DNA from: a virus
IMG/VR virus record: IMGVR_UViG_3300021373_003097
Span: 1-58,056 of that record
Direction: 5' to 3' (one strand)
DNA: 58,056 nucleotides
Below, one piece after another: positions 43,894 through 52,565 of the stretch. Position numbers and translations under genes: made by a program. The notes beneath the pieces are model-generated. The model was not told the DNA's origin. It saw nothing but the letters and a program-made list of their open reading frames with translations, and did not search any database. Position 1 is the stretch's first letter. Every line of letters begins with the position of its first letter.

Positions 43894-46235
43894 TGGCTTT
43901 AGTACAAGCATTAATGATGGCATATAGAAAAGAAGTTGCGTTTCCAGTTGAGAGCGGAATGGCTTCTGGAGATATTCCGATTGAACAATGGTTTGACCAT
44001 CCTAGTGAAGAGTCTGGTAATTTTGAAGGGTGGGCCGTAGCTGTTTCTGGAGATGGACTAACAGCCGTTATCGGTGCGCCTGAAGACAGTAGCCAGGTAA
44101 CTGATGGTGGAAGAGTCACTATTTGGGAATACCAATCTGGAACTTGGACATATGTAAGAGCAATTGGTCAAGATACTGCTGATAGGTCAACAGATGATAA
44201 ACTTGGTTACTCTGTAGATATTTCCTATGATGGTTCGGTGATTGTAGTTGGCGCTGAGAACTCTAGGCACGGCGGCACTACCGGCACTAGAACTGGAGTT
44301 GCTTATGTTTTTGAAAGACCATCAGGTGGTTGGTCTACACTAACAGCCAGCACTGCGGCTGGAGCCAAGCTTAGACCTACAACATCAAATATTATTATGA
44401 ACTTTGGTCTTTCAGTGGCAGTTTCAGGAGATGGAAACACTGTTGTGGTCGGTGCACCAGACGATAGTAATACGACAGTCTCAGGTTACTACGGATTGGT
44501 CTATCTTTTTGAAAAACCTTCTGGAGGATGGGTGGACACATATGAAGACTATGTATTATATACTAACTTTAACACTAGTTCAAATGATGATTTAGGCACA
44601 GCTGTAGATATTTCTCATGATGGCTCGGTAGTAGTTGCTGGTGCACCAGAGTATGATGTAAGCAGCGGTGTTAATAACGGAGCTGTTGGAGTCTTTGAAA
44701 AAGGAAGTGGGTGGAGTACCGGCAGTGGTAATCATGTTGACACTTTGTTTTCTAAAGATCTTAACTCTTCGCAGAATAGTGAAGAGTTTGGATCTTCAGT
44801 TGCAATTTCAGCTGATGCTAATGTGATTGTAGTCGGCGCACCGCGGGATCCGACTAATTCTGGACAAACCATATCCGGAAGTGCGTATGTTCACCTTAGA
44901 AAAACTACCGGTGATCTTTTATGGAATACATTCGGTGACGCTCAGTTAGCCCAAAGCTTTACAACTTCTAATGGTCACCAATTAGGAATATCGGTAGATG
45001 TATCTAATACTGGAAAGGTCATAGTTGTTGGAGCTAAAGGTTTTGATGATACAAGTCAAACGGATGTTGGAGCAGTCTTTGTCTACACTGAGCCAACAGG
45101 AGGTTGGACTTCCGGAATCGATAATGGATCAGGTGATCCACCTCTCACAGAAGATTATGTGATTACTCCTTCTAGTGGTTGGTCCAGTCAATCATATGGA
45201 AACTCTGTATCAATCTCAGATGATGCAACAAAAATGATAACAGCTGCGTATGAAGCAGATCATCCGTATTATCTTAGTAATATGACAACAGCTGAATATG
45301 ATACTATTGGAGCTATTTATGGGTATACGCATTCACCACTCTTGACCAACTGGGGTTCTTCTATAACTGGGATAACTGGTGGGACCGCTGGGGGAGCTGA
45401 AATAATAAACCTTGAAAGAGATTCAGTATGTGCAGTTCTAGATGCAAGTGGAAACCGTGTAGATGGTTACCTCTGGCACGCTTATCGTACAGGAGGAGGG
45501 GCTACTGGTGTTGACTATATAGATATTGAACTTTTAAAAGGTGATGCGAATACCGGGCAACTTGAATCAGTGTATAAGCACCGGTGCTATGAAGAAGATT
45601 ATGCTCGTTGGAAACCTAATCATGTATGTGATACTGGAACCAGTTTAGTTTTAACTACTACAGAAAATCAGTATGATAATGCTAGAGTCTTAGTCGTAAA
45701 AAAGATAACGGGTGAAACTTTCAGACTAAACACAACAAATACAAATTTCCCTGCAATGGCCAATAGCTTACAGTACAGCGGAAATAACTTTTGGGGTGAT
45801 CTATTTAGTTGTGTGTATGATCCTGTCTATGATGACGTGATCTTAGCGTATGCAGATCCTTTAACTAATTTTGCAAATAGCACTTATCATAATAAGTTTG
45901 TCAGGTTTACTAACTATAATAGTACTACTACTACTTTTGGTGAAACATGTAATGTTAGTGTTGGAAGTTCTGGATTTACTAGAGCAGTTGATGCTAATCA
46001 GGCAGAAGGCTATATAGATCGTGATCCTGACACTGGTTATTTTGTTTATAGTGGATTAAATCAAAAGTGTAGAAGATATCAGCGCACAGGGACTAATACT
46101 TTTGTTGCTATTGACGAGTTTACCAGAGCCTCTAGCAATCTATGGCAACTTATATATCAGAATGATGGAACACTGTACTTTAGAGGTGAAAACTCCAGTG
46201 GAAGTTATAATCAAGAAACACTCTATAGACATTAA
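43893..46235 (+). CDS. FG-GAP seven-bladed (integrin-alpha-like) propeller adhesin
   Basis: A 780-residue protein with seven consecutive FG-GAP-type repeats starting near residues 45, 104, 171, 234, 299, 364 and 435 (spacing 59-71), each with an xGxSVxIS-D-G/A-xxVVVGAP core (FGLSVAVSGDGNTVVVGAPD, FGSSVAISADANVIVVGAPR). Several blades end in VYLFEKPSGGW-like strands. Seven such units make an integrin-alpha-type propeller. Residues about 490-780 are a second, distinct beta domain with several cysteines (VYKHRCYEEDY, LNQKCRRYQR). DxxxDG-like loops may bind calcium. It is translationally coupled to the collagen-like gene. Presumably a ligand-binding virion head; target unknown. Confidence 0.8.
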   Translation: MALVQALMMAYRKEVAFPVESGMASGDIPIEQWFDHPSEESGNFEGWAVAVSGDGLTAVIGAPEDSSQVTDGGRVTIWEYQSGTWTYVRAIGQDTADRSTDDKLGYSVDISYDGSVIVVGAENSRHGGTTGTRTGVAYVFERPSGGWSTLTASTAAGAKLRPTTSNIIMNFGLSVAVSGDGNTVVVGAPDDSNTTVSGYYGLVYLFEKPSGGWVDTYEDYVLYTNFNTSSNDDLGTAVDISHDGSVVVAGAPEYDVSSGVNNGAVGVFEKGSGWSTGSGNHVDTLFSKDLNSSQNSEEFGSSVAISADANVIVVGAPRDPTNSGQTISGSAYVHLRKTTGDLLWNTFGDAQLAQSFTTSNGHQLGISVDVSNTGKVIVVGAKGFDDTSQTDVGAVFVYTEPTGGWTSGIDNGSGDPPLTEDYVITPSSGWSSQSYGNSVSISDDATKMITAAYEADHPYYLSNMTTAEYDTIGAIYGYTHSPLLTNWGSSITGITGGTAGGAEIINLERDSVCAVLDASGNRVDGYLWHAYRTGGGATGVDYIDIELLKGDANTGQLESVYKHRCYEEDYARWKPNHVCDTGTSLVLTTTENQYDNARVLVVKKITGETFRLNTTNTNFPAMANSLQYSGNNFWGDLFSCVYDPVYDDVILAYADPLTNFANSTYHNKFVRFTNYNSTTTTFGETCNVSVGSSGFTRAVDANQAEGYIDRDPDTGYFVYSGLNQKCRRYQRTGTNTFVAIDEFTRASSNLWQLIYQNDGTLYFRGENSSGSYNQETLYRH

Positions 46236-46255
46236 TAATATGAAAGTGAATAGAT

Positions 46256-46495
46256 ATGATAATGACAGAATTGACAAAGGGGATATTCAAACTCCTTAAA
46301 AGACTCATTGGTGAGTCAAGCATTGCATTAGCAATCATTTATACTATCGGGCATATCTTTATTGCCACGATCTGCAACTGGTTAATCACCGGTGCAGCTA
46401 TGGAGTTAGCGGCTATAGATGCTATTGTAGAACCCATCATTAACGGGATCTGGTTCTACGTACTCCATAAACTAGCAAAGAGATTTATTAAGTGA
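46256..46495 (+). CDS. Small membrane protein (DUF2061-like, two helices)
   Basis: A 79-residue protein with two hydrophobic helices (about 22-44, SSIALAIIYTIGHIFIATIC, and about 60-75, VEPIINGIWFYVLHKLA) and basic ends (KGIFKLLKRLIGES, KLAKRFIK). The shape and text resemble DUF2061 membrane proteins. Its stop overlaps the GTG start of gp17 (GTGA). It could be a holin-like or superinfection-related protein, or a membrane anchor, but none of these is shown. The only membrane protein recognised in the window. Confidence 0.65.
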   Translation: MIMTELTKGIFKLLKRLIGESSIALAIIYTIGHIFIATICNWLITGAAMELAAIDAIVEPIINGIWFYVLHKLAKRFIK

Positions 46496-48078
46496 ACGAA
46501 ACATATCTTGGTAATGCCCAAGTAAAGAAAGATGGCGTAGAGCAAGGATGGACTAAACAGGACATCGAAGAGTACCAGCGCTGTATGAAAGATCCAGTGT
46601 ACTTTGCTGAAACCTACGGCAAAGTGATTAATCTAGATAAAGGCTTAGTTCCTTTTAAGTTATATCCTTATCAGAAGGAGATGTTTAATCATTTTAACGA
46701 TAATAGATTTTCCATTGTATTGGCGTGTCGTCAGTCTGGTAAGTCTATTAGTTCGTGTATGTACATCCTCTGGTACGCCCTATTTCATCCAGATCAGACG
46801 ATTGCTGTACTAGCTAACAAAGGTGCTACCGCAAGAGAAATGCTAGCACGTATTACTTTGGCTCTAGAAAATACACCGTTCTTTTTACAACCTGGTACCA
46901 AGGCTCTAAATAAAGGATCGATCGAGTTTAGTAACAACTCTCGTATTATTGCAGCAGCTACATCTGGTTCTTCTATTCGTGGTCTTGCAGTAAATCTATT
47001 GTTTCTGGACGAGTTTGCATTTGTAGAAGACGCTGCAACATTCTACACATCTACATATCCTGTTATCTCATCTGGTAAAACATCTAGAGTTATTATTACA
47101 TCTACCGCTAATGGTATTGGTAATACATTTCACAAAATTTACGAAGGCTCAATACAAGAAGTAAATGAGTTTAAACCATTCCGTGTAGACTGGTGGGACG
47201 TACCAGGAAGAGATGAAGAGTGGAAACGCCAAACTATTGCCAATACCTCAGAGCTTCAGTTCCAGCAGGAGTTCGGTAACACGTTCTTTGGAACAGGCAA
47301 TACTCTTATCTCTGCTGATGCATTGATGAATATGAAAGCAATAAATCCTATTGCTAATTTTGACAATGTAAAAGTCTATGAAGAACCAAAAGCAAACCAT
47401 GATTATATTATGTCAGTAGATGTTGCTAAAGGCCGCGGTCAAGACTATTCTACATTTAATATTATTGATATTTCTAGTAGACCATTTAAGCAGGTCGCAT
47501 GCTATAGAAGTAATATAATTTCTCCTATTCTTTTTCCGGATATTATTCATAAATGGGCAAAGAAATATAATGAAGCATATGTTATTATTGAATCAAATGA
47601 TGCAGGTTCTGTAGTTGCTAATGGTCTTTACTATGATATTGAATATGAAAATGTACATGTAGAGTCTATGATTAAAGCAAACGCTATTGGTGTTACAATG
47701 AATCGAAAAGTAAAGCGTATTGGTTGTTCTAATCTCAAAGACTTGATTGAAGAAAACCGGCTGCATATTGTTGACTTAGATACAATTAGTGAGTGTTCTA
47801 CTTTTGAAGCAAGACGTGATTCTTTTGAAGCATCCGATGGTAACCATGATGACTTAGTAATGAACTTAGTTCTGTTTGCATGGTATGTCGGAAGTCAATC
47901 TTTTTTGAATAACACTGACGTCAATTTAAAGCAAATGTTATATGAAGAAAAGATGAAGCAGATTGAAGATGAAGTGGTTCCGTTTGGCTTTGTTGATAAC
48001 GGCCAGGAAGAACAGAATGAAACAGAAGTTGTCGGTGGTCAGGTCTGGAAAGTTTCAGAACGAACAGAATTGTTCTAA
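46492..48078 (+). CDS. 17: Large terminase subunit gp17 (ATPase-nuclease)
   Basis: A 528-residue DNA-packaging motor that pumps the genome through the portal and cuts it. Start is GTG at 46492, overlapping the upstream stop. Walker A ACRQSGKS (78-85), Walker B LLFLDEF (169-175) with the catalytic Glu, coupling TSTAN (203-207), and the RNase-H-like nuclease with D310 (SVDVAKGRGQDYS), E367 (VIIESNDAG) and a C-terminal acidic site in SDGNHDDLVM are all present. Slightly shorter than T4 gp17 (610). The C-terminal half (47340-47960) is visibly more AT-rich than its first half. Confidence 0.95.
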   Translation: MNETYLGNAQVKKDGVEQGWTKQDIEEYQRCMKDPVYFAETYGKVINLDKGLVPFKLYPYQKEMFNHFNDNRFSIVLACRQSGKSISSCMYILWYALFHPDQTIAVLANKGATAREMLARITLALENTPFFLQPGTKALNKGSIEFSNNSRIIAAATSGSSIRGLAVNLLFLDEFAFVEDAATFYTSTYPVISSGKTSRVIITSTANGIGNTFHKIYEGSIQEVNEFKPFRVDWWDVPGRDEEWKRQTIANTSELQFQQEFGNTFFGTGNTLISADALMNMKAINPIANFDNVKVYEEPKANHDYIMSVDVAKGRGQDYSTFNIIDISSRPFKQVACYRSNIISPILFPDIIHKWAKKYNEAYVIIESNDAGSVVANGLYYDIEYENVHVESMIKANAIGVTMNRKVKRIGCSNLKDLIEENRLHIVDLDTISECSTFEARRDSFEASDGNHDDLVMNLVLFAWYVGSQSFLNNTDVNLKQMLYEEKMKQIEDEVVPFGFVDNGQEEQNETEVVGGQVWKVSERTELF

Positions 48079-48089
48079 AACAAAATATT

Positions 48090-48097
48090 TATAAATA
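48090..48097 (+). promoter_or_regulatory. T4-type late promoter (TATAAATA) before gp18
   Basis: Perfect octamer in the 91-bp gap between gp17 and gp18, 73 bp before the ATG. The long leader is AT-rich and ends in AAGAGGA before the start. Confidence 0.75.
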
Positions 48098-48169
48098 TCA
48101 ATGTTGTATTGAACATTCTTATTATGTGTACTTATAATTAATACAAACGAAAACTAAGAGGACTTTCAA

Positions 48170-49912
48170 ATGGCTTTATTTTCGCCTTCCGAGTCTCCTG
48201 CAGTAACTGTCAAAGAAGTTGATCTTACCGGCTTTGCTCCGAACGTACAGACAACTACTGGCGCATTTGTTGGTAACTTTCGCTGGGGACCAGTCGACAC
48301 CCCGACATTAGTTAGCGATGAAGCTAATTTGACTGAAAAGTTTGCTGCACCAGACACAAACACAACAGAAGATTTTCACACCGCTACCTCTTTCTTAACG
48401 TACTCTAATAGTATGTACAATATTAGAGTGGTAGATGGTAGTGCTAGAAACTCCTTTGATTCTTCAGGTGGGGCATCGACTGCACCTACAGTAAATAACA
48501 ACGAAGATCTGGAGAATCAACTCTCTACTCTTTCTACGGCAGGTCATACTTTCATCGGCATGTTTCCTGGAGCATTAGGTAACTCTCTTAAAGTAGAGAT
48601 GTGTCCTGCTGACTCAACTAGTGGTACTCTTTTCTCTACATGGAACCACGCAGGTGAGTTTGACACTAAGCCAGGGACATCTGATTTTGCTTCTAATCTT
48701 GGAGCTTTTAATGACGAGGTTCATGTAGTAGTTGTAGACGAAGACGGCGTACTTACAGGTACAGCCGGAAACGTTTTGGAAAGATACCCATACGTTTCTT
48801 TGGCGGCCAACGCTAAGAATACAGATGGATCTACAAACTATGTTTTAGACGTCATCAACAATAATTCCAGATACGTAGCAGCAGTAGGCTTTGATTCGGA
48901 TTACGATTCGACAGGAGCCGGTGATGATGCTATCAGTGGAAAAAATTACAGAGCTGATGGAAGCACTTTAGGTAGATTCAGCGCTAGTCTCACTGGAGGC
49001 GTAGATGCCAGCAGCATTACGACTTCTAACATTACATCTGGATACGATCTTGTTCAAGATCAAGACACTTTCCAGGTAGACTTCCTTATCGCTAATAACT
49101 TCAGCGCAGCAGGAGATAACGAGACAATTGCAGAGCATTGTATCGCAATCTCTGAAGCTCGTAAAGACTGTATCACTGTAGTATCTCCTAACAAGGCTGC
49201 AGTAGTCAACAACTCCGGATCTGAAAACACAAGTGTCAAGACTTTTGCAGACACTCTGACCAGATCTTCATATGCCTTTATGGATAACCAACACCTTAAA
49301 GTGTTTGATAAGTATAACGATAAGTACATCTTTGTCCCTGCTTGTGGAGCAACTGCTGGTGTCATGGCAAGATCTGATAAAGACACTGCGCCTTGGTACT
49401 CTCCAGCTGGCCTCAACAGAGGTACCTACTTCAACGTTGTTGGGTTGGCATACAATCCATCTAAGGCTGAAAGAGATGAGCTGTACAAGTCTGGAGTCAA
49501 CTCCATCACTAACTTGCCTGGACAGGGTGTAACTCTGTTCGGTGATAAGACTATGCTTGGACGTCCGTCTGCGTTTGATCGTATCAACGTTCGTAGGCTT
49601 TTTATCACTCTCGAAAGAGCAATTGGTAGAGCTGCACAAAGCGTGCTGTTCGAGCTTAACGATGAATTCACTAGAGCTGAGTTTGTCAATATCGTTGAGC
49701 CTGTTCTCAGAGACGTTAAAGGCAGAAGAGGTATCACTGACTTCAGAGTAGTTTGTGACGAGACAAACAACACTGGAGCCGTGATTGATAGAAATGAGTT
49801 AGTAGCTTCTATCTTTGTCAAGCCTTCTCGTTCGATTAACTACATCACTCTGAACTTTGTAGCTACTCGTACAGGAGTTGACTTCCAAGAAGTAGTTGGT
49901 CAGGCATTTTAA
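48170..49912 (+). CDS. 18: Tail sheath protein gp18
   Basis: A 580-residue contractile sheath subunit (T4 gp18 is 659). Conserved marks are SPAVTVKEVDLTG (about 8-20) with VGNFRWGPVD (about 34-43) and the C-terminal core (LFGDKTMLGRPSAFDRINVR, then RRLFITLERAIG, about 462-492; NYITLNFVATRTGVDFQEV near the end). The sheath contracts to drive the tube through the envelope. Strong ribosome-binding site; codons are more C-ending than in fibre genes. Followed by gp19 after 13 bp. Confidence 0.95.
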   Translation: MALFSPSESPAVTVKEVDLTGFAPNVQTTTGAFVGNFRWGPVDTPTLVSDEANLTEKFAAPDTNTTEDFHTATSFLTYSNSMYNIRVVDGSARNSFDSSGGASTAPTVNNNEDLENQLSTLSTAGHTFIGMFPGALGNSLKVEMCPADSTSGTLFSTWNHAGEFDTKPGTSDFASNLGAFNDEVHVVVVDEDGVLTGTAGNVLERYPYVSLAANAKNTDGSTNYVLDVINNNSRYVAAVGFDSDYDSTGAGDDAISGKNYRADGSTLGRFSASLTGGVDASSITTSNITSGYDLVQDQDTFQVDFLIANNFSAAGDNETIAEHCIAISEARKDCITVVSPNKAAVVNNSGSENTSVKTFADTLTRSSYAFMDNQHLKVFDKYNDKYIFVPACGATAGVMARSDKDTAPWYSPAGLNRGTYFNVVGLAYNPSKAERDELYKSGVNSITNLPGQGVTLFGDKTMLGRPSAFDRINVRRLFITLERAIGRAAQSVLFELNDEFTRAEFVNIVEPVLRDVKGRRGITDFRVVCDETNNTGAVIDRNELVASIFVKPSRSINYITLNFVATRTGVDFQEVVGQAF

Positions 49913-49925
49913 AGGAGATTAAAAG

Positions 49926-50453
49926 ATGGCTATTTTAGGAGTCGATGACTTCAAGGCAAAGCTGAAAGGTGGAGGTGCTAGACCTAATCTATTTAGAGCT
50001 ACAATTAACTTTCCAGCATATGCCCAAGGTGATGTAGAAGTCACCTCTTTCATGTGTCGTGCAGCGCAGCTTCCTGCTTCTGTTATGACTGAAATCATTG
50101 TACCATTCCGTGGTCGTGAGTTAAAGATTGCTGGTGACCGTACGTTTGAAACGTGGACACCGACTATCATTAACGACACTGACTTCAACGTTCGTAACGC
50201 TATGGAGCGCTGGATGAATGGTATCAATGCTCACTCTGCAAACACTGGTCTGGTTAATCCTACGGATTATCAAGCAGACTTGATCGTAGAGCAGTTGGAT
50301 AAAGATGAAACTATCCTGAAGACATACAACTTCCGGGGTTGCTTCCCAACTAGTATCTCTCCAATCGAGCTGTCTTACGATCAGGCGGCTGTCATTGAAG
50401 AGTTTACTGTAGACTTCCAAGTTCAGTACTGGGAATCTAACACGACCGACTAA
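49926..50453 (+). CDS. 19: Tail tube protein gp19
   Basis: A 175-residue tube subunit (T4 gp19 is 163). It forms stacked hexamers inside the sheath that conduct DNA. Features: GGGARPNLFRATINFP (about 17-32), MCRAAQLPASVMTEIIVPFR (about 43-62), RELKIAGDRTFETWTPTI (about 64-81), and the final VDFQVQYWESN strand. A good AAGGAG site precedes the ATG. A hairpin and a variant late promoter follow the gene. Confidence 0.95.
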   Translation: MAILGVDDFKAKLKGGGARPNLFRATINFPAYAQGDVEVTSFMCRAAQLPASVMTEIIVPFRGRELKIAGDRTFETWTPTIINDTDFNVRNAMERWMNGINAHSANTGLVNPTDYQADLIVEQLDKDETILKTYNFRGCFPTSISPIELSYDQAAVIEEFTVDFQVQYWESNTTD

Positions 50454-50459
50454 AGTCGG

Positions 50460-50467
50460 AATAAATA
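50460..50467 (+). promoter_or_regulatory. Probable late promoter (AATAAATA, one mismatch) before gp20
   Basis: AATAAATA begins 6 bp after the gp19 stop, 51 bp before the gp20 TTG. A hairpin (50469-50498) starts 1 bp later, so the transcript start would fall inside the hairpin's 5' arm. Confidence 0.45.
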
Positions 50468-50468
50468 A

Positions 50469-50498
50469 AGTAGGGGAGAGAATAGGCTTTCCCCTACT
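50469..50498 (+). terminator. Hairpin between gp19 and gp20
   Basis: Arms AGTAGGGGA (50469-50477) and TCCCCTACT (50490-50498) pair perfectly over 9 bp with a 12-nt loop, followed by CTTATATTT. The T-tract is weak, so this may be an attenuator or partial terminator after the abundant tube transcript. Confidence 0.55.
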
Positions 50499-50518
50499 CT
50501 TATATTTGGAGATTAATT

Positions 50519-52060
50519 TTGGCAGACGATAGTTTAAAACTCTTTGGCTTGGAGATTAAGAGAGCCAGAAGAGAGAAAGAAAAAGAGCAGCTTCCATCTA
50601 TTGTTCCGCCCTTAGATGATGATGGCGCAGGTTATATCACTGCTGCCGGCAGTCACTATGGATCTTATGTAGATCTTAGTGGTGACCAAGCTAAGGATGA
50701 TAAGGATCTAATCAAGAAGTATAGGATGATTGCCCTACATCCTGAAGTGGACGCTGCTATAGAAGACATTGTCAATGAAGTTATTTCGGGTGAAGATGAC
50801 CTGATAGAACTAAACATGGACAATGTAAAAGTTACTGATTCTATTAAGAAGCAGATTAAAGAAGAATTCGATAATGTTGCAGCGATGCTGGATTTTCAGA
50901 ACTATGCGCATGACATTTTCCGTAGATACTACGTAGATGGAAGAATCTACCATCATTTGGTTATAGATCCAAAGAGGCCTCAGGAAGGCATTCAAGAGAT
51001 CCGACCGATTGACGCACTTAAGATCCGTAAGGTAAAAGAGGTAAAGAAGGAAAAAGATCCTGTTACCGGTGCAAACATTGTCAAGACTATTAATGAGTAC
51101 TTTATCTACTCAGAAGACAAGTCGGCAGGTATGAATAACTACACTAGTGGCACAAAGAATCATAACGCAGTAAAGATCTCTCCTGATGCTATTAGCTATG
51201 TGACCAGCGGACTTCTAGATGCCGGCCGTAGAAAAGTAATTTCTTATCTCCATAAAGCTTTGAAGCCTGTTAATCAGCTCCGTATGATGGAAGATGCACT
51301 GGTTATCTACAGATTGGCTAGAGCGCCTGAGCGCCGTATCTTTTACATCGATGTAGGTAACTTACCTAGAGGTAAGGCAGAACAGTATCTTAAAGATATC
51401 ATGTCTAGATACCGCAATAAGCTTGTGTATGACGCAAACACTGGTGATCTGAAGAATGATTCTAAGCATATGTCTATGCTTGAAGACTTTTGGCTTCCAC
51501 GCCGTGAAGGTGGAAGAGGCACTGAGATCAGCACGTTGCCCGGCGGTGAGAACCTAGGCCAGATTGAGGATATCCTCTATTTCCAGAAGAAGCTTTACAA
51601 GGCACTTAACGTACCTACAAGTAGATTGACGCCAGAAGATCAGCCATCTGGTATCTTAGGACGTAGCTCTGAGATTACAAGAGACGAGTATAAGTTTCAA
51701 AAGTTTATCAACAGGTTGCGGCGCAGATTCTCCGATCTGTTCTATAATGTTTTAAAGAAGCAATTAGTTCTTAAAGGAATCATTACAGAGGAAGACTGGG
51801 ATGAGTGGAAAGGTGATCTGTACGTAGATTACATTACCGATAACTACTTCTCTGAACTTAAAGAGACCGAAATGCTGAGAGAGCGTGTTGGTATGCTTCA
51901 GCAGATTGAACCATACTTAGGTACTTTCTACTCTAAGGAATGGGCTCAAAAAAATGTATTAATGCTGACTGATGACGATATCAAAACTATGCGAAATCAA
52001 ATTGATCAAGAAAAGAAAGACGGTGAAATTCCGGATCAAGATGAAGAGCCAGATATTTGA
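50519..52060 (+). CDS. 20: Portal protein gp20
   Basis: A 513-residue portal (T4 gp20 is 524), start TTG with GGAGATT upstream. The dodecamer occupies the unique capsid vertex, nucleates prohead assembly and is the gate for gp17. Family text: IALHPEVDAAIEDIVNEVIS (about 71-90), IRPIDALKIRKVKEVKKEKD (about 161-180), APERRIFYIDVGNLPRGKAE (about 269-288), ILYFQKKLYKALNVPTSRL (about 348-366) and SSEITRDEYKFQKFI. These are the segments commonly used for cyanophage portal typing. Confidence 0.95.
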   Translation: MADDSLKLFGLEIKRARREKEKEQLPSIVPPLDDDGAGYITAAGSHYGSYVDLSGDQAKDDKDLIKKYRMIALHPEVDAAIEDIVNEVISGEDDLIELNMDNVKVTDSIKKQIKEEFDNVAAMLDFQNYAHDIFRRYYVDGRIYHHLVIDPKRPQEGIQEIRPIDALKIRKVKEVKKEKDPVTGANIVKTINEYFIYSEDKSAGMNNYTSGTKNHNAVKISPDAISYVTSGLLDAGRRKVISYLHKALKPVNQLRMMEDALVIYRLARAPERRIFYIDVGNLPRGKAEQYLKDIMSRYRNKLVYDANTGDLKNDSKHMSMLEDFWLPRREGGRGTEISTLPGGENLGQIEDILYFQKKLYKALNVPTSRLTPEDQPSGILGRSSEITRDEYKFQKFINRLRRRFSDLFYNVLKKQLVLKGIITEEDWDEWKGDLYVDYITDNYFSELKETEMLRERVGMLQQIEPYLGTFYSKEWAQKNVLMLTDDDIKTMRNQIDQEKKDGEIPDQDEEPDI

Positions 52061-52076
52061 TTAAAAACAAAATTAT

Positions 52077-52084
52077 TATAAATA
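52077..52084 (+). promoter_or_regulatory. T4-type late promoter (TATAAATA) before the prohead core operon
   Basis: Perfect octamer 16 bp after the gp20 stop and 30 bp before the ATG at 52115. No further octamer occurs before gp23, so it may drive gp67 to gp23. Confidence 0.75.
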
Positions 52085-52114
52085 AAATCACGTGCAATTA
52101 TAAGGACTTTTTCA

Positions 52115-52357
52115 ATGGTTGAGAATATTGATAATTTTTTAGACAATGTAGCAAACAAGAACTTTGTAGAGGCAGAGAAGCAATTCTCTGACATGATCAG
52201 CACACGATTAGCGGATCGCCTTGAATCGCATAAGGCTATGATCGCTAACCAGGTATACAATGGCGTTGATCCTGAAGAAGACGTAGAGCTTGAAGATGAA
52301 GACGAAATTGAAGTAGAAACCGAAGAAGAAACAGAAGTCGAAGATGAAGACGTTTAA
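52115..52357 (+). CDS. 67: Prohead core protein gp67-like
   Basis: An 80-residue protein with a helical start (FLDNVANKNFVEAEKQFSDM about 8-27, ISTRLADRLESHKAMI about 28-43) and a very acidic tail (EDEDEIEVETEEETEVEDED). Composition and position between gp20 and gp21 match T4 gp67, a cleaved internal scaffold-core protein. It overlaps the next gene by 14 bp. Confidence 0.78.
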   Translation: MVENIDNFLDNVANKNFVEAEKQFSDMISTRLADRLESHKAMIANQVYNGVDPEEDVELEDEDEIEVETEEETEVEDEDV

Positions 52358-52559
52358 AGAGTTTGCCAAAAACATCTCTCCTAAGGGTCACAAGATCATT
52401 AAGGTCTTGAACCTGAAAGGCGGAGAGACTATGGTAACTAAAGACAAACAGGGTAAGTTCAACGTAATGTTTGACAACCAGGTGGTCGATACTCTGCGTA
52501 CTGAAAAAGAAGCAATGAGAGCTGCCAAGCAATTCGGCAGCATGATGGGTAAAAGGTAG
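52344..52559 (+). CDS. 68: Prohead core protein gp68-like
   Basis: A 71-residue basic protein starting inside gp67 (14-bp overlap). It reads KTFKEFAKNISPKGHKIIKV, NLKGGETMVTKDKQGKF and ends REQFGSMMG-like (AAKQFGSMMGKR). Small size, basic character and order gp20-67-68-21 match T4 gp68, but similarity is short so the name rests mostly on synteny. It could instead be an unrelated small core protein. Confidence 0.6.
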   Translation: MKTFKEFAKNISPKGHKIIKVLNLKGGETMVTKDKQGKFNVMFDNQVVDTLRTEKEAMRAAKQFGSMMGKR

Positions 52560-52565
52560 ATTCAA

